The translations under genes were made by a program, and so were the position numbers. This document shows, piece by piece, positions 1-6,268 of a stretch of DNA of 9,877 nucleotides. The number at the start of each line of letters is the position of its first letter. Positions within the stretch are counted from its first letter, which is position 1. Origin of the DNA: Anaerobacillus sp. (GTDB taxonomy: Bacteria; Bacillota; Bacilli; Bacillales_H; Anaerobacillaceae); assembly GCA_007120055.1 (NCBI GenBank), contig SKOL01000122.1, forward strand, positions 1 through 9,877. The letters are read 5' to 3'. A model generated the notes under the pieces. That model saw nothing but the letters and a program-made list of their open reading frames with translations. It made no database searches and was not told the origin of the DNA.

Positions 1-876
1 GGAAACCCATTTTCAGATGCAGCTGAAAAACACCGCAAAACTTTCCCGCCATTGTTTACTAATATGATCAAAGCCGGAGAGATCGGCGGTAATTTAGACG
101 AGATTCTAGATCGACTAGCAAATTATTATGAAAAGCAACATCAAACTCGGCAAAAGGTTATATCTGCATTAATGTATCCTGCAGTAATTGGGGCAATTTC
201 AATTGTCGTTGTCGTCTTTTTATTGTCATTTGTCGTTCCGACGTTTGCTGATATGTTCAGTTCCTTTGATGCTGAGTTACCGATGATTACACAATTCGTT
301 TTATCGGCTGGAGACGTTTTTAAAGTGTTTTGGTGGCTTATTCCAGTTACGATAATTGGCGGAATTGTAGGTTATAAATTTATCCAAGACAATCGTCAAT
401 ATAAATATTATTTTGATTATTTCACATTGAAAATTCCGATTTTCGGTTCGATGCTTCAAAAAGCAGCACTTGCTAGAATGACAAGGACATTAAGCTCACT
501 TTTTTCCTCATCGGTTCCAATTTTACAGGCAATTACAATTGTCGAGCGAATTGTAGGCAATGAAGTTGTAGCATCTGTCATTCGAGAATCTCGCACTTCA
601 CTAGAAAAAGGAGAATCGATTGCAGGACCAATGGAAGCACATTGGATTTTTCCGCCATTAGTAACACAAATGGTTTACGTTGGCGAAAGAACGGGTAATT
701 TAGATACAATGCTTGATAAAGTTGCAGACTTTTACGAGACAGAAGTAGATATCGCAACAGAGCGAATTAAATCATTAATTGAGCCGCTAATGATCGTTAT
801 TCTCGCAGGCGTTGTCGGGTTAATAGTCGCAGCAATCGCCATTCCAATGTTCGATATTTTTGATCAAGTTGGGTAA
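1..876 (+). CDS. pilC: Type IV pilus inner-membrane platform protein PilC (GspF family), 5' end outside the window
   Basis: The frame is open from base 1, so this is the C-terminal 291 residues of a protein usually about 400 long; the TTG at 52 is an internal Leu codon, not a start. PilC is the polytopic platform on which the assembly and retraction ATPases act. Visible are the end of the first T2SSF domain (a GEIGGNLDEIL motif), a hydrophobic pair after VISALMYPAV, a second T2SSF domain starting near KIPIFGSMLQKAALARM with the matching GERTGNLDTMLDKVADFY motif, and a final membrane segment after IEPLMIVILAGVVG. The paired G-E-x-x-G-N-L-D motifs are typical of GspF/PilC. The gene is followed at once by a pilin gene and pilD, which favours a type IV pilus over a type II secretion or ComG role. 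No terminator is evident directly after the stop. Confidence 0.95.
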   Translation, partial: GNPFSDAAEKHRKTFPPLFTNMIKAGEIGGNLDEILDRLANYYEKQHQTRQKVISALMYPAVIGAISIVVVVFLLSFVVPTFADMFSSFDAELPMITQFVLSAGDVFKVFWWLIPVTIIGGIVGYKFIQDNRQYKYYFDYFTLKIPIFGSMLQKAALARMTRTLSSLFSSSVPILQAITIVERIVGNEVVASVIRESRTSLEKGESIAGPMEAHWIFPPLVTQMVYVGERTGNLDTMLDKVADFYETEVDIATERIKSLIEPLMIVILAGVVGLIVAAIAIPMFDIFDQVG

Positions 877-914
877 AAAGTCATAAAAAAGATAAAAAAA
901 TAATGAAAAACTAC

Positions 915-943
915 TAGAACATTTTTATAAATAATAATACAAT
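915..943 (+). promoter_or_regulatory. Possible sigma-A promoter for the pilin leader
   Basis: A TAGAAC -35-like box (915-920) is separated by 17 bases from TACAAT (938-943), a five-of-six match to the -10 consensus. A start near 950 would give a leader of about 250 nt before the pilin, containing the structured region and terminator described separately. The -35 match is weak and the DNA is AT-rich, so a chance match is possible. Confidence 0.35.
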
Positions 944-986
944 AGTGTTAATGAATTTCAATAAACGTTTTAAGACTAAACTAAAT

Positions 987-1101
987 AATGGATGTGATGA
1001 TCGTTCATCTGTACGTGGGCACTTAGATGATCAGGAGCAAGTAGTGCAACCGACCAAATTTTGTTTATAACCAGATACATAAACAGCAATTTGGTCTTTT
1101 T
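987..1101 (+). promoter_or_regulatory. Candidate structured cis-regulatory leader (riboswitch-like) upstream of the pilin
   Basis: A segment richer in G and C than its surroundings sits 100-215 bases before the pilin start and ends in an intrinsic terminator. It offers mutually exclusive pairings: GATGA (996-1000) with TCATC (1005-1009) around a TCGT loop, or TCATCT (1005-1010) with AGATGA (1025-1030). GCAC (1019-1022) can also pair with GTGC (1044-1047). The terminator's 5' arm begins at 1052, directly after this segment, the usual layout of a transcription-attenuating riboswitch. The conserved core of the class I cyclic-di-GMP riboswitch (GCAAACC, GACGCAAAGCC) is absent and I do not recognise another class. 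A regulatory role is inferred from layout. Confidence 0.45.
1052..1101 (+). terminator. Intrinsic terminator inside the pilin leader
   Basis: GACCAAATT (1052-1060) pairs perfectly with AATTTGGTC (1088-1096). An inner 7-bp helix (1062-1068 with 1079-1085) extends the stem, and five T follow at 1097-1101. It lies about 100 bases upstream of the pilin start, so it either ends pilC transcription or works as an attenuator for the pilin. Confidence 0.75.
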
Positions 1102-1202
1102 ATTGCCATTATTTTTGCAATGATTTAAGGTCGAGAACGTTGTAAAGTAAGACAGTAGCAATTATAAATTAATATAAAAATTTTAGGAGGAGAAACAAAA
1201 AA

Positions 1203-1751
1203 ATGAGACAACTTTTATTAAAAAGATTAAAAAATCAAAAAGGTTTGACGTTGATTGAACTATTAGCCGTTATTGTAATTTTAGGGATTATTGCGGCGAT
1301 TGCCGTGCCGGCGATTGGCGGGATTATTGATAACAGTAAGAGAGATGCTCATGCCGCTAATGCTATTCAGATGATAAATGCTGCAAAGTTGGCTGTTGTT
1401 GGTGATAGTGAGGCACGTCCAGCAAATGGACAGTCAACATATTTATCGTTGGGATGGTTAGTTGCACAAGGGTACTTGGAAGAAGTAAGAGACCCTGATG
1501 GTACTGAAGATAACTATGAACCTGGTTCAGATGGTATTGTAAATGTAGCTCATGATGATGAACCGACTGTTACAGATTCGGGATATACCACTGGTTCTCA
1601 TGTAAGAATTACTGCAATTAATAATCAAATGACTTATGAAGTATTTACTTTTAATGGGGATAGAGGTGCAAGAGCAGAAGCTGATAGTGATGGTACTGAA
1701 GTAGATGATTATGTTGCTGAATTAGAAGTTAATCGAGGGAATGTAAAATAA
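1203..1751 (+). CDS. pilA: Type IV prepilin (probable major pilin)
   Basis: The protein has 182 residues with a class III prepilin signal: a 14-residue basic leader ending NQKG, the cleavage site after Gly14, then LTLIE with Glu at mature position 5, and a hydrophobic helix to about residue 43. The mature protein would be about 168 residues. It should be processed by the PilD encoded next and polymerised on PilC. The globular part lacks cysteines and is very acidic (about 23 Asp/Glu against 7 Arg/Lys), with Asp-rich stretches such as DPDGTEDNYEPGSDG and DSDGTEVDD that could bind calcium or reflect a saline or alkaline habitat; both are inference. The start is supported by AGGAGG at 1185-1190. 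A leader with a terminator upstream and a hairpin downstream suggest it is expressed differently from its neighbours. A minor pilin is possible, but its place in the operon favours the major subunit. Confidence 0.9.
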   Translation: MRQLLLKRLKNQKGLTLIELLAVIVILGIIAAIAVPAIGGIIDNSKRDAHAANAIQMINAAKLAVVGDSEARPANGQSTYLSLGWLVAQGYLEEVRDPDGTEDNYEPGSDGIVNVAHDDEPTVTDSGYTTGSHVRITAINNQMTYEVFTFNGDRGARAEADSDGTEVDDYVAELEVNRGNVK

Positions 1752-1766
1752 TTAATAACAAATTTA

Positions 1767-1793
1767 ATAACCCTCCTTTGAGGGTTATATTTG
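1767..1793 (+). terminator. Hairpin between pilin and pilD, weak terminator or mRNA 3'-end stabiliser
   Basis: A perfect 9-bp stem (1767-1775 with 1780-1788) has a CTTT loop, 15 bases after the pilin stop. Only a broken T stretch (ATTTG) follows, so partial termination or protection of an abundant pilin mRNA is more likely than full termination. The 3' arm contains GAGGG, which could also act as a ribosome binding site for the pilD start at 1795. Confidence 0.55.
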
Positions 1794-1794
1794 T

Positions 1795-2568
1795 ATGAGG
1801 TTGAATTTTATGGAATATCTTTATTTTTTTTATTCATTACTACTTGGCCTAGCACTAGGGTCTTTTTTCAACGTAGTCGGTTTGCGAGCGCCGAAGAACG
1901 AATCGATTGTTCGGCCTCGCTCGCATTGTCCTAATTGTAGAAGAACGTTATCTACGCGAGAGTTAGTTCCTGTTTTTTCATACCTTTTTCAAAAAGGAAA
2001 GTGCAAAGGCTGTGGAACGACAATTTCACCGATTTACCCACTGTTTGAAGCTACTACTGGTGGCTTATTTGTCTATGCTTTCTATCATTTCGGCTTTCAG
2101 TGGGAAACGATTGTTGCTTGGATTTTTATTTCACTACTCGTAATCATCTTCATCTCAGACATTCACTACATGATTATCCCTGATAAAGTACTGTTATTTT
2201 TTGCACCAACATTATTATTGGTACGCTATACGGTTGCTCCACTTGAAGTTTGGTGGGATCCATTACTTGGGGCTACAATTGGTTTTACTCTTCTTCTACT
2301 AATTGCTGTTATTAGTAAAGGCGGGATGGGTGGTGGTGATATAAAGCTATTTGCAGTTATCGGCATCGTTCTAGGATGGAAAGGGGTTCTTCTCGCGTTT
2401 TTTCTCTCTACCTTAATCGGCTCTATTATTGGTATAATAGGATTAGCAACAAAAAAAATAGAGCGCAAAAAACCAATCCCATTTGGCCCATTCATCGTGA
2501 TTGCAACACTACTCGTCTACTTTTTCGAAACCGAAATCTTTACATGGTATTGGAGCCTATTTTACTAA
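1795..2568 (+). CDS. pilD: Prepilin peptidase / N-methyltransferase PilD
   Basis: This 257-residue membrane aspartyl protease cleaves class III prepilin leaders and methylates the new N-terminus. Counted from the ATG at 1795, it shows the N-terminal LGSFFNVVGLR motif, a zinc-type domain with two CxxC pairs (Cys45/48 and Cys70/73), and the two catalytic aspartates of the family: Asp122 in SDIHYMIIPD and Asp182 in the GxGD motif MGGGDIKL. About seven to eight hydrophobic segments follow the family plan. An ATG at 1810 (residue 6), preceded by GAGG at 1797-1800 with nine bases of spacing, is an equally good or better start. It follows the pilin by 43 bases across a hairpin. The homologue in B. 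subtilis, comC, also lies just upstream of spoIIB (from memory), so this enzyme may also serve the competence pseudopilus. Confidence 0.95.
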   Translation: MRLNFMEYLYFFYSLLLGLALGSFFNVVGLRAPKNESIVRPRSHCPNCRRTLSTRELVPVFSYLFQKGKCKGCGTTISPIYPLFEATTGGLFVYAFYHFGFQWETIVAWIFISLLVIIFISDIHYMIIPDKVLLFFAPTLLLVRYTVAPLEVWWDPLLGATIGFTLLLLIAVISKGGMGGGDIKLFAVIGIVLGWKGVLLAFFLSTLIGSIIGIIGLATKKIERKKPIPFGPFIVIATLLVYFFETEIFTWYWSLFY

Positions 2569-2628
2569 AAGAATATTTCATAGTTTAGACAAAATTATTA
2601 AACGAGTTAATTTAATAATATGTTACAC

Positions 2629-2667
2629 TTTTGAACGTAACCACCCTTACTTTGGTTACGTTCAAAA
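2629..2667. repeat. 15-bp perfect inverted repeat after pilD
   Basis: Positions 2629-2643 pair perfectly with 2653-2667 around a 9-base loop; the left arm reads TTTTGAACGTAACCA. No T tract follows on either strand, although the arms start and end in T4 and A4. It could be a terminator for the pilD transcript, a protein site, or part of a repeat element. Confidence 0.6.
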
Positions 2668-2675
2668 CAGTTAAA

Positions 2676-2720
2676 TTTTTCCATTCTAGATGGTGACTTA
2701 ATATCGTTATGACAGTTTTG
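2676..2720 (+). repeat. Dispersed repeat, copy D (about 45 bp)
   Basis: This stretch contains CCATTCTAGATGGTGAC and ATCGTTATGA. It aligns by eye, at roughly 70 per cent, with 7688-7732, and more loosely with 7786-7830. It shares TAGATGGTGAC with 8002-8012. The following bases (AAAAGGCGG at 2727-2735) also match those after copy B (AAAAAAGGCGG at 7835-7845), so the shared unit extends beyond 45 bp. Confidence 0.55.
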
Positions 2721-2878
2721 TTTGCCAAAAGGCGGATAAAAAAGGATTTAATATAAACAAAATACGTTAGTATACCAAGCCATAAACAAACCTACAATAC
2801 GTAGCCATTAAAATAAAAAGAGACGATTTAACTTTAATCCATTTGGTGAAATGCGATAGCATTTCAATTGCAGGGCAA

Positions 2879-2946
2879 TCTTTATAGATAGGATGATGAA
2901 GAGAAGAGAGTTTGCTCTCGAAGCCTCATCATCCTATCTATAAAGA
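2879..2946 (+). promoter_or_regulatory. 21-bp perfect stem-loop in the pilM leader
   Basis: Bases 2879-2899 are exactly complementary to 2926-2946. The 26-base interior can form a further GAGAG/CTCTC helix (2906-2910 with 2915-2919). It lies about 60 bases before the favoured pilM start. A perfect stem this long is a candidate RNase processing site, mRNA stabiliser or attenuator separating pilMNO from the upstream genes. No T run follows at once, although nine T occur at 2966-2974. Confidence 0.7.
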
Positions 2947-3004
2947 ACCAACTGGATTTTACAAATTTTTTTTTGAAATTCTCAAACGAAACGTGGTGAA
3001 AACA

Positions 3005-4003
3005 GTGGCACTATTCCAAAGCAAAAAACAGTCGAGAACAGCAATTATTATAAAAGATCACGTCATCCGTTACGTCCATGCCAAGCGTCCTGAAATTGAA
3101 GCTATTCAATCATTTGGTGAACGCTATCTACCAAACGGCGTTATTCAAGCCGGACAAATACTAGACCCGTCAACACTAGAGACGATTTTACAACAATGCA
3201 TCAATGACTGGGGACTAAAAAGACATTACACACAATTTATCGTACCAAATACATACACCGTACTTCGAACTGTACAAGTACCATTAAACGTCAAAAAAGC
3301 CGAAGTTAAAGGACACCTATACTCGGTCATTGGCGAATCACTTCACTTGCCTTTCGAAGAGCCTACAATAGACGTATATAATTTAGGTGAGCGCGACGGT
3401 CAGCGTGACATATTGCTTATCGCTGCACCAGAAAAGAAAGTTCAACAAATATACGATTTACTAGAGAACGTTAAACTAAAGCCAAATGCAGCTGATATTT
3501 CTGCATTGTCGTATTATAGACTTTATCATGCTTTGGATCGTGACAATAAATCAGACCACTTTTTATTCGTTCAACTCGATATTTTAAAAATGAATATTAC
3601 AATTTTCCACGACCAAAAACCAGTTTTTATGCGAAATATAATACTAGGATTTGAAGAGGAAAATTGGCAACTAATCAATGATGTCGAGGAAGGTATTGTT
3701 TGGCAAGGAGAGGAAGCTGAATTAACAGGGCAAATTCAAGATATATTAACTGAAGTAGAGAGGATTATGAATTTTTACCGTTCAACGATACACCAAGGAC
3801 GACTTGGTGTTTCAAAGTTAATTTTTACAGGAGATAATCCGTACGTAAAAGTGATTGCTGAGCAATGTGAACAATCTTTTGACATCCCAGTAGAAACAGT
3901 TAGTGATACTGTCGTTGAAACAATTAATGGCAAAACAGTGCCAGTACGCTACCATGAAGTAGTCGGCCTTGCCTTAAAAAAAGAGGTCCACGATGTTAGT
4001 TGA
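3005..4003 (+). CDS. pilM: Type IV pilus assembly protein PilM (actin-like ATPase)
   Basis: PilM is a cytoplasmic actin-like protein that binds the short N-terminal tail of PilN and couples the PilN-PilO complex to the platform. The frame is open from 2912, but I prefer the GTG at 3005, giving 332 residues. GGTGA (2995-2999) lies five bases before it, and the protein then starts a few residues before the first strand (RTAIIIKDHVIRYVHAK), as in the family. GTG codons at 2993 and 2996 lack a ribosome binding site. Later landmarks are the VPLNVKKAEVKGHL region, a second actin-like half starting near FLFVQLDILKMNITIF, and a late LIFTGDN strand-turn in the place of the family's glycine-rich motif. 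It overlaps pilN by 11 bases, implying translational coupling. Confidence 0.88.
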   Translation: MALFQSKKQSRTAIIIKDHVIRYVHAKRPEIEAIQSFGERYLPNGVIQAGQILDPSTLETILQQCINDWGLKRHYTQFIVPNTYTVLRTVQVPLNVKKAEVKGHLYSVIGESLHLPFEEPTIDVYNLGERDGQRDILLIAAPEKKVQQIYDLLENVKLKPNAADISALSYYRLYHALDRDNKSDHFLFVQLDILKMNITIFHDQKPVFMRNIILGFEEENWQLINDVEEGIVWQGEEAELTGQIQDILTEVERIMNFYRSTIHQGRLGVSKLIFTGDNPYVKVIAEQCEQSFDIPVETVSDTVVETINGKTVPVRYHEVVGLALKKEVHDVS

Positions 4004-4568
4004 AATTAATTTATTATCTGAAAAACGTAAAAAAGATATCACATATTGGTTTATCATACTTTTAATTACTTTACTTCTTTTAATAAGCTTATTTGCATTA
4101 AAATTAGTGAGCGACAACGTTCAAAATGACATCGACCAACTTGAAGCCGAGCGAACGACAGTTACTGAAGAAATTGCAATGCTCCAACAACAATTAGAAC
4201 AAAAACCAATTTCATATTATGATTTATTGAGTGCAGCTGTTGAAAAAACAGAGCAAAGTGTGATCCCGGCATCTGAGTTGTTAGCTGAATTAGTTCGACT
4301 ATTACCCGAACATAGCTATATGCAAAATTTTGATTTTTTTCATCCTGATAATGTTACATTTGATATCCGTTTTGATCAAATTAACTCTGTTGCGGCTTAT
4401 AGTTACGCCTTAGATGAGTCGCCGTTCATCAACGATGTAACTTTAGCGACGATTAATACAGAATTTATCGAAGTTCTCGAAGGAGAAGATGTGTTGCCTA
4501 GGTATGTTGCTCATTTTCGACTAACTGTTAATCGTTCTGCATTTGCCGATGTAAAGGAGGACGACTAA
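3993..4568 (+). CDS. pilN: Type IV pilus assembly protein PilN
   Basis: PilN is a bitopic membrane protein of 191 residues whose cytoplasmic N-terminus docks into PilM. The start (MLVEINLLSEKRKKD) carries the diagnostic INLL motif of the PilM-binding tail. One transmembrane helix follows (about residues 18-38), then a coiled coil rich in Glu and Gln (about 42-70), then a C-terminal domain expected to pair with PilO. AAGAGGT at 3981-3987 precedes the ATG, which lies inside the end of pilM. In diderms the partner beyond PilO is PilP/PilQ; in a monoderm those are normally lacking, so the complex probably ends at the outer face of the membrane. Confidence 0.9.
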   Translation: MLVEINLLSEKRKKDITYWFIILLITLLLLISLFALKLVSDNVQNDIDQLEAERTTVTEEIAMLQQQLEQKPISYYDLLSAAVEKTEQSVIPASELLAELVRLLPEHSYMQNFDFFHPDNVTFDIRFDQINSVAAYSYALDESPFINDVTLATINTEFIEVLEGEDVLPRYVAHFRLTVNRSAFADVKEDD

Positions 4569-5255
4569 ATGGGAATCTCTTTTACGAAAAAAGCGTTAAT
4601 TATTCTTATCGCTTCAGTTGTGTTAACAATGTTTATCGTCACAGCCTTTTATCTTTCTTTTGTTAGTCCGATGTTTCAGGCACGCACAGTTGCCGAAAAC
4701 CAATTATTAACTGAACAAAAAATGCTTGAACTATTACATGAGCAAGAAGCTGAACAAGAAGAGGAAATTGCTGAACAAACAACTCAACTGCAACGGAAAT
4801 TGCCAGTTGATCCTTTAATCGACCAACTATTATTAGATATACAGCGTGTCGAAGCTTTATCAAATACGTATATTTTAGATATGAACTTTGTAAAGGGTCG
4901 ACCTGCCAATTTAGTTGAAGGTGGTACGAACGAAGAAGAGGAAGTTGAAGTAGGTGACACTTCGGAAACTATTAGACAAGTTTCCGTTGATCTTTCAATC
5001 ATCGCAAATTCATATGAAGATTTGTTTCAATTTTTAGCTGAAATCGATCGCCTACCTCGAATTGTTAGTATCGAATCAATATCTTTTGTTGGACCCGATG
5101 AAAATATCATGATCGACAATCAAACCGATAGCCTACATTTTTTAGTCGCAATTAGTACTTATTACTACCCTGATCTACAACAATTGCGAGAAGAGTTACC
5201 TAAAGTTGACCATCCAGAGCCGAGTGGGAAAACAAATCCGCTATACAATAGGTAA
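4569..5255 (+). CDS. pilO: Type IV pilus assembly protein PilO
   Basis: The protein has 228 residues and begins directly after the pilN stop codon, with a near-perfect AAGGAGG (4554-4560) eight bases before its ATG. The layout is that of PilO: a short cytoplasmic tail, one transmembrane helix (about residues 9-32), a coiled coil with many Glu and Gln (about 38-75), and an alpha/beta C-terminal domain. An acidic insertion (GGTNEEEEVEVGDTSE) lies near residues 118-133. Sequence conservation in this family is low, so the call rests mainly on architecture and its place after pilM-pilN. A terminator follows within 25 bases, so this is probably the last gene of the operon. Confidence 0.85.
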   Translation: MGISFTKKALIILIASVVLTMFIVTAFYLSFVSPMFQARTVAENQLLTEQKMLELLHEQEAEQEEEIAEQTTQLQRKLPVDPLIDQLLLDIQRVEALSNTYILDMNFVKGRPANLVEGGTNEEEEVEVGDTSETIRQVSVDLSIIANSYEDLFQFLAEIDRLPRIVSIESISFVGPDENIMIDNQTDSLHFLVAISTYYYPDLQQLREELPKVDHPEPSGKTNPLYNR

Positions 5256-5277
5256 AATATTTGCTTACAGTAGGATG

Positions 5278-5304
5278 AGAGCGTGGCTTTGTTCATGCTC
5301 TTTT
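5278..5304 (+). terminator. Intrinsic terminator of the pilMNO transcript
   Basis: AGAGCGTG (5278-5285) pairs with CATGCTCT (5294-5301), eight pairs including one G-U, around an 8-base loop. The T tract runs to 5304. It lies 23 bases after the pilO stop. Confidence 0.65.
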
Positions 5305-5398
5305 ATGTTATTTGCAGCTATAATAATGGTTTGTGGAAATATGACGTAGTTTTTGGGGGAGTGTGCAGTAGAAATTCGCACTTTCTAACACTGGATTT

Positions 5399-5908
5399 CT
5401 CTTCTCTGGTTTTGAACTTAGAAGAGAAATCATTCGAGCGTTTCGCTTACTCTTCTCTGGTTTTGAGTCGAGAAGAGTAATTATCCCGGCGTTTCGCTTA
5501 CTCTTCTCTGGTTTTGAGTCGAGAAGAGTAATTATTCCGGCGTTTCGCTTACTCTTCTCTGGTTTTGAGTCGAGAAGAGAAATCATTCGAGCGTTTCGCT
5601 TACTCTTCTCTGGTTTTGAGTCGAGAAGAGAAATCATTCGAGCGTTTCGCTTACTCTTCTCTGGTTTTGAGTCGAGAAGAGTAATTATTCCGGCGTTTCG
5701 CTTACTCTTCTCTGGTTTTGAACTCAGAAGAGAAATCATTCGAGCGTTTCGCTTACTTTTCTCTGGTTTTGAGTCGAGAAGAGTAATTATCCCGGCGTTT
5801 CGCTTACTCTTCTCTGGTTTTGAACTCAGAAGAGTAATCATTCTGGCGTTTCGCTTACTCTTCTCCTGCTTTGAACTAGGAAGAGAAATCATTTGTGCGT
5901 CAATACAT
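5399..5908. repeat. Tandem array of about ten 51-bp units, each with a hairpin
   Basis: Units begin at 5399, 5450, 5501, 5552, 5603, 5654, 5705, 5756, 5807 and 5858, an exact 51-bp period; the tenth is diverged. Each holds CTCTTCTC, a 12-base spacer, and GAGAAGAG (8-bp stem), or a 7-bp version where the spacer ends GAACTCAG. A smaller GCG-TTT-CGC palindrome follows. The rest of the unit comes in two forms, GAAATCATTCGAGCG and GTAATTATTCCGGCG, in an irregular order. Because 51 is divisible by three, a 194-codon frame on the minus strand (5892-5308) stays open, repeating roughly SKPEKSKRNARMISLLD. It has no ribosome binding site and I do not call it a gene. There are no unique spacers, so it is not CRISPR. 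Confidence 0.95.
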
Positions 5909-6077
5909 ATATTGATACGCGGATTTTATAGATGCTGTAATTTTGGTGCATCAATCCTTGTTTTCATGCGTGCGTTTTACATATACTGTAAACCATGCAC
6001 ATCAAACCGTGTTTTGTTACGTGTATTTTAGGGATAATGCGATTCTAGTGCGCGTCAACAGTTGTTCTACTGCGCAC
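5895..6077. repeat. Second, diverged tandem array with the same 51-bp period
   Basis: Three units start at 5895, 5946 and 5997, and a partial fourth at 6048. All begin GTGC or GCAC, followed by a TCAA motif, and share TTTTA near the middle. Most units can form a hairpin from GTGC-like to GCAC-like arms, clearest in the fourth (GTGCGC at 6048-6053 with GCGCAC at 6072-6077). The sequence is unlike the first array apart from short matches, but the period and phase continue. Confidence 0.6.
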
Positions 6078-6197
6078 TCCCCCAAAACTATACTTTAGTT
6101 TCTTCCAAGAACTGTATCGCCCCCTGATAACTATTAAACCCTTTTCCACCAAAAAAGAATATAAAAAAACGCATTAGCCTGACAAATATCCCGTTAT

Positions 6198-6227
6198 TTT
6201 TCACGAATTTTATGGTACGTTTATAAT
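6198..6227 (+). promoter_or_regulatory. Possible sigma-A promoter upstream of spoIIB
   Basis: A perfect TATAAT (6222-6227) lies 18 bases after TTTTCA (6198-6203), four of six matches to TTGACA. Transcription would start near 6234, only about 75 bases before a terminator-like hairpin, so it may drive a small RNA or an attenuated spoIIB leader. Confidence 0.4.
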
Positions 6228-6268
6228 ACTAGAGGACACGCAGTTTACGCCCAATATGTTTCAACATT

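Larger units (their letters stand above)
2569..3004 (+). other. Hairpin-rich non-coding region between pilD and pilM
   Basis: I see no gene here. The stretch holds a 15-bp perfect inverted repeat (2629-2667), a copy of a repeat found again near aspA (2676-2720), an 8-bp hairpin with a GATA loop (2847-2866), and a 21-bp perfect stem (2879-2946), followed by a run of nine T (2966-2974). No convincing promoter was found. The frame that leads into pilM is open from 2912, but those bases are largely the stem's 3' arm and are better read as leader. Confidence 0.6.
5347..6090. mobile_element. Repeat-filled element bounded by 26-27 bp inverted repeats (no transposase)
   Basis: The left end (5347-5373) and right end (6065-6090) are inverted copies that differ by one extra T and one T/C substitution; both contain GGGGGAGTG and GCAGTAGAA. 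They enclose a tandem 51-bp array and a second diverged array. No transposase gene is present and I found no clear target-site duplication, so this could be a MITE-like non-autonomous element or a chromosomal repeat region with paired ends. The matching ends are plain in the sequence; the mobile interpretation is inference. Confidence 0.4.

Noticed and set aside
987..1051. Class I cyclic-di-GMP (GEMM) riboswitch
   Set aside because: The conserved GCAAACC and GACGCAAAGCC blocks are absent; only the general attenuator layout remains.
976..1161. Small minus-strand reading frame over the pilin leader
   Set aside because: It lies across the terminator and leader, has no ribosome binding site, and shows no recognisable protein features.
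2912..3004. N-terminal extension of PilM from a TTG start
   Set aside because: The bases form the 3' arm of a 21-bp stem, no ribosome binding site precedes them, and a GTG with GGTGA at 3005 fits the family better.
5308..5892. Minus-strand protein-coding gene of 194 residues
   Set aside because: It is explained by a repeat period divisible by three; there is no ribosome binding site and no non-repetitive domain.
5399..5908. CRISPR array
   Set aside because: The 51-bp units are contiguous, with no unique spacers, and no cas genes are present.
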